Made by a program: the position numbers and the translations under genes
Assembly: GCA_902783155.1 (NCBI GenBank)
Contig: CACZPR010000118.1
Span: forward strand, 1 to 64,000
Length of the DNA: 64,000 nt
Source of the DNA: an uncultured Spirochaetaceae bacterium
Lineage (GTDB): Bacteria; Spirochaetota; Spirochaetia; Treponematales; Treponemataceae
Direction: 5' to 3'
In this document: positions 58,386 to 64,000 of the stretch, piece after piece
Layout: every line of letters starts with the position of its first letter
Numbering within the stretch: position 1 is the first letter of the stretch
Notes under the pieces: generated by a model
Told to the model about the DNA's origin: nothing
Seen by the model: only the letters and a program-made list of their open reading frames with translations
Databases searched by the model: none

Positions 58386-58424
58386 AAACTGGCAGGTATA
58401 TTTTGACCAGTTTCTTCTATTATA
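58386..58424 (-). promoter_or_regulatory. pncB -10 box and leader inverted repeat
   Basis: On the minus strand TATAAT lies at 58424-58419. AAACTGG (58413-58407) and CCAGTTT (58392-58386), 14 nt apart, follow at once in the early leader, so this may be an operator or an RNA hairpin. The -35 is unclear. Confidence 0.5.
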
Positions 58425-58471
58425 TTTGTTTTTATTGATTTTGGGAACCTCTGGACGCGAACGCCAACTGC

Positions 58472-59686
58472 CTATTTTTTTTCAACAAAATAGAGTGCCA
58501 TGTTGCCCTTGCCCTTGATATCCTTTTCGCCCCTGTATGAAAAATTGAAATTGTTTTTCTGCAAATCAAATACGGACTGGGAAACCGAAAGCTTCATCTC
58601 CTCGCTCGACGACTCCATGCGGCTTGCGACATTCACGGTGTCACCAAAAACGTCGTAGATATATTTTGTGATTCCGACAATGCCCGCAACAACTTTGCCG
58701 GAGTGTGCGCCAAGTCTTATTGTCCAACGGTGGGGAGAAGTCCTGTTTCTCTCCTCGATATAGTCGCGACATTCAAGTGCGGCCTCAAGAATATTTTTTG
58801 TGTGGTCAGGATTTTTTTCCGGCAATCCACAGACAGCCATATATGCGTCGCCAATTGTCTTTATCCTCATGCAGCTATGCTTTTCCATTATGCGGTCGAA
58901 GTTTGTGAACATGTCGTTCAGTTCATCAATCAGAACGTCCGGTGGAAGCGTCTTGGATATGTTCGTGAAATTGACGATGTCGGTAAAGAGAACTGTCGCG
59001 CCCTCAAAAAGCTCCGGGTCCGCCTTGCCTGTGTCCCGCAAATCCTCCATGACTTTCCTCGGCAAAATATTTTCAAGCAGAGTCTCGTTCCTCTTGTTCA
59101 GCTCCTCCATGTTTTTTTCTATGTAGTCGATTATCAGCTTGAATATTATTGTCATCGTGAACAGGACGGTCATGCTCGCCACTATGTTCACAAAGCGCAG
59201 GTTCTTCAGAAGCGACTCCGGAAGCTCATAGACAGGCTGCATTCTGGAAAAAACAAATTCGCATCCAAAGAAAACACATATACAGAAAAATGCGGTGGGG
59301 ATTCCAACATTGAAGCCCTTCCTGTCAACAAGAAACGGAAACACAACCAAAAGCATTATCAAAAAATGGAAACCCGCAAGGCCGCCAACAAAATAGTCCG
59401 CAAGAATCTGGTGTACAAGCACCTCAAAGACAGTTATGAAAAAAACAAGGCCCACATTGTTCCGGAAGAAAAGCACAAATATGTTGAAGCAAAAACAGGT
59501 TACGCTGAATATGTTGAAATAAAACAACTCCTGTATTCCGTTCATGTAAAAGAAAACCAGAAAACAGATGTGATAGCCCAGCGCAAAGAATTCAGCCAGA
59601 GCCGCACAGATAAACCCCCTCTCCTTCAAAGCAAGATGCCCGCCTAGCTTGTTCTGGAACTCCGACAGCCTTGCCATCAAACTCAT
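58472..59686 (-). CDS. Six-helix membrane class III adenylate cyclase
   Basis: 404 residues from ATG 59686 (AGGGG upstream); the frame start at 59731 is rejected. About six membrane helices occupy residues 25-200, followed by a short coiled coil (about 205-225) and the cyclase domain (about 227-400). ATVLFTDIVNFTNIS, MRIKTIGDAYMAVCGLP and YIYDVFGDTVNVASRME hold both metal Asp residues, the purine-selecting Lys-Asp pair and the transition-state Asn-Arg. This predicts an active adenylate cyclase. The membrane part has no extracytoplasmic domain, so it may sense membrane state or an ion. It is the third such cyclase in the window. Confidence 0.9.
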   Translation of the reverse strand: MSLMARLSEFQNKLGGHLALKERGFICAALAEFFALGYHICFLVFFYMNGIQELFYFNIFSVTCFCFNIFVLFFRNNVGLVFFITVFEVLVHQILADYFVGGLAGFHFLIMLLVVFPFLVDRKGFNVGIPTAFFCICVFFGCEFVFSRMQPVYELPESLLKNLRFVNIVASMTVLFTMTIIFKLIIDYIEKNMEELNKRNETLLENILPRKVMEDLRDTGKADPELFEGATVLFTDIVNFTNISKTLPPDVLIDELNDMFTNFDRIMEKHSCMRIKTIGDAYMAVCGLPEKNPDHTKNILEAALECRDYIEERNRTSPHRWTIRLGAHSGKVVAGIVGITKYIYDVFGDTVNVASRMESSSEEMKLSVSQSVFDLQKNNFNFSYRGEKDIKGKGNMALYFVEKK

Positions 59687-59843
59687 ACACGCTACCCCTG
59701 TTCTTAATTTTTTTCCATTATACCATAACATTTTGATTGTGGCAAAAAAATAAATTCGCCAGACATACTGAAACTTAAATTTATCCGAAAACCAAGTGTC
59801 CCGGGGATTCTCGCAAAAACAGAAAAATCCACCGAAACCGGCA

Positions 59844-59872
59844 TTGACAAAATCAATCTAAACAGGGATATT
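59844..59872 (+). promoter_or_regulatory. Promoter of the diacylglycerol-kinase-like gene
   Basis: TTGACA (59844-59849), 17 nt, GATATT (59867-59872). The leader to ATG 59938 holds AGAGG. The rest of 59687-59843 shows no gene. Confidence 0.65.
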
Positions 59873-59937
59873 TATTGAACCGCATTTTCAAACAACTTGC
59901 AAAGGCACATCTATTTTATAGAAGAAAAGAGGAAAAC

Positions 59938-60789
59938 ATGGAAACCCGTTACTGCGTGTTGTACAATCCGCTTGCAGGAACCAGAAATGGAGTGGAATCA
60001 GCAAAAAAACTTTCCAGCATCCTCGGTGGGCATGAAATTCGCTACGTTGACATAACAGCTGTTACGGACTACCAGATTTTCTTTGACTCCGTTTCCGCGG
60101 ACGAGGAAATCATTGTCGCCGGTGGTGACGGAACCCTCAACAGATTCGCAAACGAGGCCGAAAGATTTCTTGAAGGAAGAAAAATTTTCTATTATCCGAC
60201 CGGAACCGGGAACGATTTTCTCCGCGACATTGAAAAGACAGATTCGGAAGGTCCTGTCGAAATCACCGCATACCTTAGGAACCTTCCAAGCGTCACCGTA
60301 AATGGAGTCACCAGAAAATTTTTGAACGGGATTGGATACGGAATCGACGGATACTGTAGCGAAATGGGTGAAAAGTTTCGCGAAAAAAGCACAAAGCCAA
60401 TAAACTACACCTCAATCGCGATAAAGGGAATGCTCTTCTCATACAAATCCACGTCGGCGGAAGTCACTGTCGATGGCGAAACCAGATTTTTCAAGAACGT
60501 CTGGCTCGCCCCCAGCATGTACGGAAGATTTTTTGGAGGCGGAATGATGCCAACCCCGAACCAGAGACGCGGCGAAAAAAAACTTTCCTGCCTTGTATGG
60601 TGCGGAAAAAGCCGCCTTATGACACTCGCGCTGTTTCCAAAAATTTTCAGCGGGGAACATGTCAGGCACGGGCGCTCAATACACATCCTGGAGGGCAGGT
60701 CAATCACGGTGAAATTCAATCGACCTGTGGCCCTTCAGATTGATGGCGAGGTTGTCATCAACGTAAGCTCCTACTCTACTCAAATTTGA
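59938..60789 (+). CDS. Diacylglycerol kinase catalytic-domain protein
   Basis: 283 residues from ATG 59938 (AGAGG 6 nt upstream). Members of this soluble family (DgkB, YegS and sphingosine-kinase-like) phosphorylate lipid alcohols with ATP. The nucleotide-binding VAGGDGTLNRFAN and the PTGTGNDFLRDI loop are clear, with the beta-sandwich C-terminal domain after about 130 (GIGYGIDGYCSEMG). Gly-Asp-Gly spacing is conserved, so it is probably active. It acts on the cytoplasmic membrane face. The 3' end overlaps the chagasin-like lipoprotein gene by 14 bp on the other strand. Confidence 0.9.
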   Translation: METRYCVLYNPLAGTRNGVESAKKLSSILGGHEIRYVDITAVTDYQIFFDSVSADEEIIVAGGDGTLNRFANEAERFLEGRKIFYYPTGTGNDFLRDIEKTDSEGPVEITAYLRNLPSVTVNGVTRKFLNGIGYGIDGYCSEMGEKFREKSTKPINYTSIAIKGMLFSYKSTSAEVTVDGETRFFKNVWLAPSMYGRFFGGGMMPTPNQRRGEKKLSCLVWCGKSRLMTLALFPKIFSGEHVRHGRSIHILEGRSITVKFNRPVALQIDGEVVINVSSYSTQI

Positions 60790-61216
60790 TTGAGCCGAGC
60801 AGACTTTCGTTGACGGTTATGACGGCATTTTTTGTTTCCCATACGGAGCCGCCCTCCCACATCTGTCCGTAAACAAATTTGACGGTCGTTTTTCCGGGTT
60901 TGAGGCACTTGAATCCAAATGTCTCCGTTCCACCGACACCGACCATGCCGGATGGAGCCTCATCACGAACGTAGGTGTCCGACTCCAGCTTCGCAATGCT
61001 CTTGTCCGCTATGTCGATTTTCCATCCACCGCCGGTTGTTGGGTTGGACCTCAAATCAACAGAAATGTATCTGGACAGAGACTCATTTTTCTCAGCATCC
61101 CGGGATTCCTTTTGCACATTGGCCTCCGTATTTTTGATGTCTTCAGTGGTCCGGCATCCCGCAAGAGCGGTCAGAGCCAGTGCCGCAGTAAAAAAAACAA
61201 ACGCACTTTTCTTCAT
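60776..61216 (-). CDS. Chagasin/I42-type protease-inhibitor-like lipoprotein
   Basis: 146 residues from ATG 61216 (AGGAG upstream). The signal peptide ends in a lipobox, LTALAGC. The mature domain has the chagasin loops that insert into cysteine-protease active sites: SNPTTGGGW (L2, NPTTG), VGVGGTETFGFK (L4, GxGG) and the C-terminal strand YGQMWEGGSVW. Members inhibit papain-like proteases, here presumably host or self proteases reaching the envelope. The third loop (usually R-P-W/F) is degenerate (MWEGGSV), so inhibition strength is uncertain. Monocistronic. Confidence 0.82.
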   Translation of the reverse strand: MKKSAFVFFTAALALTALAGCRTTEDIKNTEANVQKESRDAEKNESLSRYISVDLRSNPTTGGGWKIDIADKSIAKLESDTYVRDEAPSGMVGVGGTETFGFKCLKPGKTTVKFVYGQMWEGGSVWETKNAVITVNESLLGSIKFE

Positions 61217-61310
61217 TAAAATCTCCTGAACCAGTTTATGGTATTGCACTACAGTATAACACTTTTTTAGGAAACATGGATACAAAATATTCATAAAATT
61301 AAAAAAATAC

Positions 61311-61369
61311 TTGACTTATACACCAGATGGGTATATCTTATTTATAATAACACATACCCCAAAAGGGTA
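61311..61369 (+). promoter_or_regulatory. csoR-copA promoter with two CsoR-type operators
   Basis: TTGACT (61311-61316) with TATCTT at 61334-61339 (17 nt); a TATAAT also stands at 61343-61348. Two inverted repeats of the CsoR type flank it: 61317-61335 (TATAC and GTATA arms) in the spacer, and TACCCCAAAAGGGTA (61355-61369) near the start. Confidence 0.7.
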
Positions 61370-61392
61370 CAACTTTTTTGCGAGGTAAAGTC

Positions 61393-61749
61393 ATGGCAAA
61401 CAAAAAATCTGGAAAAGAAAACGAGGTCCCAATCAGCGAGGCTGTATTCACGGAGAACGACCATTGTCTGAGCAAGTTAAGCGTGGAAAGACCCGAGGAC
61501 TACAAGAGCCTTCTGAATCGCCTGAGCAGAATTGAGGGGCAGGTCCGCGGCGTAAAAAAGATGGTGGAAAACGAGGCAAGCTGCATAGACATAATGGTGC
61601 AGATTTCCGCAGTGAACGCCGCTCTCAACTCGTTCAACAAGGTCCTGATTTCCAACCACATCAGAACCTGTATGCTCGATGACATAAAGACTGGAAACGA
61701 GGAAGTCATTGATGAACTTCTCAACGCCCTGCAGAAGTTGATGAGGTAA
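61393..61749 (+). CDS. csoR: CsoR-family copper-sensing repressor
   Basis: 118 residues from ATG 61393 (CGAGG upstream). The fold is the all-helical CsoR/RcnR type with the conserved RLSRIEGQVRGVKKMVE helix. The Cu(I) ligands are in place: Cys64 (EASCIDIMVQ), His89 and Cys93 (SNHIRTCMLDD). Copper binding releases it from DNA. Two CsoR-like operators lie upstream and the next gene, 6 bp away, is a copper P-type ATPase, so the circuit is a complete copper efflux operon. An N-terminal extension of about 30 residues with a DHC sequence is longer than usual. Confidence 0.93.
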   Translation: MANKKSGKENEVPISEAVFTENDHCLSKLSVERPEDYKSLLNRLSRIEGQVRGVKKMVENEASCIDIMVQISAVNAALNSFNKVLISNHIRTCMLDDIKTGNEEVIDELLNALQKLMR

Positions 61750-61755
61750 CAACGG

Positions 61756-64000
61756 ATGGAAAAATATGCCATAAGCGGAATGTCATGTTCCGCTTGTGTC
61801 GCCAGAGTTGAAAAAGCAGTCTCAAAAGTCCCCGGAGTTTCGTCATGTACCGTGAGCCTTCTGACAAATTCCATGGGTGTGGAGGGCAATGCAAGTCCAA
61901 CGGAAATTATCGCCGCAGTCAGCAAAGCCGGATATGGCGCAAAATCTCTGGACGGAAAATCACAAAAAAAATCCACGGTGGAATCAGCCAAGCAGAATGA
62001 GGAACTTTTGAAAAACACCGAGGCCCCCGTCCTGAAAAAAAGGTTGATTTCGTCTATCGCATTTCTTTTGGTCCTGATGTACTTCAGCATGGGACACAGA
62101 ATGTGGAACTGGCCGCTCCCAGATTTTTTCACAGGCAATGGAGGAAATCCGCTCGCACTTGGAATGGCCGAAATGATTCTCTCTTCCATAGTGCTTGTCA
62201 TCAACAAAAAGTTTTTTGTAAGCGGATTCAAGGCCCTGGTCCACCGCGCACCGAACATGGACAGCCTTGTGGCGATGGGTTCGGGAGTGTCCTTTGTCTA
62301 CAGCGTGGCCATGCTTTTTGCGGCAACAGCATGTGACAGGGAGACCGCCATGCACTATATACATGGCCTCTATTTTGAAAGCGCGGCAATGATTGTCACA
62401 TTGATTACGGTCGGAAAACTTCTGGAGTCCATTTCAAAAGGAAGGACCACCGATGCGCTCAAGTCATTGATGAAGCTCGCACCAAAGACCGCGACAATTA
62501 TCCGGGACGAAAAAGAAATCAACGTTCCTGTCGAAGAAGTAAAGACCGGTGACACATTTGTCGTTCGCCCCGGCGAATCAATCCCGGTGGACGGAACCAT
62601 TGTCGAAGGCGAAAGCGCGGTAAATGAGTCTGCGCTTACGGGAGAATCGGTTCCGGTGGACAAGACAGTCGGGGACAGTGTTTCCGCCGCAACAATCAAC
62701 CAGTCGGGATTTATAAAATGCACCGCGACCAGAGTTGGAAACGACACCACCCTTTCACAGATTATACAGATGATAAGCGATGCGGCGGCAACAAAGGCTC
62801 CAGTCGCAAAAATAGCGGACAAGGTTTCCGGCATATTTGTTCCGGCGGTGATGGGCATTGCGGTAGTGACATTCATCGTGTGGATTTTGACCGGCGCGGA
62901 ATTTTCATTCAGCCTTGGACATGCAATTTCTGTCCTGGTTGTGAGCTGTCCATGCGCACTTGGACTTGCGACCCCCGTTGCAATAATGGTCGGAAACGGT
63001 GTGGGAGCGAAAAACGGAATCCTCTTTAAAACTTCGGAAGCTCTGGAGAATGCGGGAAAAACAAAGGTCGTCGTGCTTGACAAGACAGGAACAATCACAA
63101 AGGGCGAACCGACAGTCACCGACATATTCGCAAACGAAATTGATGAAAAAATCTTTTTGCAGAAGGCCGCGTCCCTTGAATCAAAAAGCGAACATCCGCT
63201 TGCCATTGCGATAACAGACAAGGCCCGCGAAGAAAATCTGGAAACAAAAAACGTGGATTCGTTCATAGCCATACCGGGTAAAGGTTTGACCGCAATTCTT
63301 GATGGAAAAAAAATCGATGGCGGAAATCTAAAATACATCCAGACCGTCGCCCCCAATTCCGTAAACGAACATTCGCAAAAAAAAGCCGAGGAGCTGAGCC
63401 TTGAAGGAAAGACCCCAATCTTTTTTTCGGAGGAGGGAAAGCTGCTTGGTATAATCGCGGTGGCCGACACAATAAAGGAAGAAAGCCCAAATGCTGTTGC
63501 GGAACTCAGGGACATGGGAATCCACGTTGCAATGCTTACCGGCGACAACGAGCGTACGGCAAAGGCGATTGGCGGAAAGGTCGCTGTGGATGAAATCTTT
63601 GCAGGTGTGCTTCCAGATGAAAAAGAAAAAATCGTGAGGCGGTTCAAGGAGAAATCCCGGGTCTGCATGGTCGGTGACGGAATAAACGATGCACCGGCGT
63701 TGACAACGGCGGACACAGGAATGGCAATTGGAGCCGGAACCGATGTTGCGATAGATGCGGCGGATGTCGTCCTTGTGAAAAGCAGGCTAAGCGATGTTGT
63801 TTCCGCAATCAGACTGAGCCGGAGGACTTTGACAAATATAAAGGAAAATCTTTTCTGGGCATTTTTCTACAACATAATTTTGATTCCCGTCGCGGCGGGT
63901 GCGTACCATAGTTGGCTGGGACTTGACATGAACCCAATGTTCGGAGCTGCGGCGATGGGGCTTTCAAGTTTCTGTGTCGTGATGAATGCGCTCAGGCTGA
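61756..64000 (+). CDS. copA: Copper-exporting P1B ATPase CopA (3' end outside window)
   Basis: At least 748 residues are visible and the frame is open at the window edge. The N-terminal metal-binding domain has [15 protein letters not shown] (Cys11, Cys14). Membrane helices follow, with the translocation motif CPC (about 398-400) in [13 protein letters not shown]. The actuator has [10 protein letters not shown], the phosphorylation site DKTGT is at about 442-446, and the hinge is [12 protein letters not shown]. It pumps Cu(I) out of the cytoplasm under control of the adjacent CsoR. Only one N-terminal metal domain is seen. The last helices and C-terminal end lie beyond 64000. Confidence 0.95.
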   Translation, partial: MEKYAISGMSCSACVARVEKAVSKVPGVSSCTVSLLTNSMGVEGNASPTEIIAAVSKAGYGAKSLDGKSQKKSTVESAKQNEELLKNTEAPVLKKRLISSIAFLLVLMYFSMGHRMWNWPLPDFFTGNGGNPLALGMAEMILSSIVLVINKKFFVSGFKALVHRAPNMDSLVAMGSGVSFVYSVAMLFAATACDRETAMHYIHGLYFESAAMIVTLITVGKLLESISKGRTTDALKSLMKLAPKTATIIRDEKEINVPVEEVKTGDTFVVRPGESIPVDGTIVEGESAVNESALTGESVPVDKTVGDSVSAATINQSGFIKCTATRVGNDTTLSQIIQMISDAAATKAPVAKIADKVSGIFVPAVMGIAVVTFIVWILTGAEFSFSLGHAISVLVVSCPCALGLATPVAIMVGNGVGAKNGILFKTSEALENAGKTKVVVLDKTGTITKGEPTVTDIFANEIDEKIFLQKAASLESKSEHPLAIAITDKAREENLETKNVDSFIAIPGKGLTAILDGKKIDGGNLKYIQTVAPNSVNEHSQKKAEELSLEGKTPIFFSEEGKLLGIIAVADTIKEESPNAVAELRDMGIHVAMLTGDNERTAKAIGGKVAVDEIFAGVLPDEKEKIVRRFKEKSRVCMVGDGINDAPALTTADTGMAIGAGTDVAIDAADVVLVKSRLSDVVSAIRLSRRTLTNIKENLFWAFFYNIILIPVAAGAYHSWLGLDMNPMFGAAAMGLSSFCVVMNALRL

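Noticed and set aside
1-64000. tRNA genes, rRNA, CRISPR arrays, insertion sequences, prophage, replication origin
   Set aside because: Intergenic gaps were read for cloverleaf arms, regular repeats, transposase motifs and DnaA-box clusters; none was found, though this was by eye only.

Overview
The window looks like a chromosomal segment of a host-associated treponeme-like spirochaete. This is an inference from content: two large chemoreceptors plus a CheX phosphatase, three class III nucleotide cyclases (two with periplasmic propeller sensors), several c-di-GMP turnover proteins, a FeoA-FeoB fusion, TrpB2, an anaerobe-type flavodiiron protein and a variant MnmA. No rRNA, tRNA, CRISPR array, insertion sequence or prophage was recognised. 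No gene-free stretch exceeds about 280 bases; the longest (9289-9561, 59687-59937, 4289-4516, 12821-13043) hold repeats, promoters and operators.

Left part (1-12.8 kb, looser and AT-richer by eye): an EAL phosphodiesterase; a redox locus read leftward (UGSC-type lipoprotein, TlpA-like thioredoxin, 50-residue CXXC protein, then a broken ferredoxin gene run into a hipA remnant); an OmpR/histidine-kinase pair; a chimeric pseudogene; an operon of iron alcohol dehydrogenase, cyclophilin-like protein and exported flavodoxin opposite its probable TetR repressor; and a PadR / AbrB-like / HEAT cluster with a drug/metabolite transporter. Copies of a roughly 90-130 bp element with terminal inverted repeats sit here.

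13-34 kb: TrpB2; an intact second copy of the TlpA/CXXC/ferredoxin trio; two propeller-sensor adenylate cyclases on either side of an HD-GYP protein; a urea-type binding lipoprotein without its transporter, a flavodiiron protein, an unknown 80-residue protein and RidA; a DERQ membrane protein with an XRE regulator; a chemoreceptor with a degenerate-GGDEF/EAL protein; and a TetR-GH13 amylase pair.

34-45.9 kb: CheX, a radical SAM protein, a PadR/DUF1700-like/DUF4097-like operon, a C-terminal half-length CarB, a divergent GNAT/FMN-oxidoreductase pair, FeoAB and CarA. Both carA and carB have terminator-like hairpins whose U-run abuts the ribosome binding site. 45.9-64 kb: a leftward operon (chemoreceptor, MATE pump, orphan adenine methylase, acetyltransferase, DinB-like protein, LPG-synthase-like protein); a metallophosphoesterase; a lipid acyltransferase; a 2H phosphoesterase; tRNA modification genes tcdA and mnmA; pncB; a third cyclase; a diacylglycerol-kinase-like protein; a chagasin-like lipoprotein; and csoR-copA, the last running off the window.

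Two themes recur. First, many genes at transcription-unit starts have a sigma70-type -10 box only 5-9 nt from the start codon and no Shine-Dalgarno, suggesting leaderless mRNAs. Second, most regulator genes carry an obvious operator over their own promoter.
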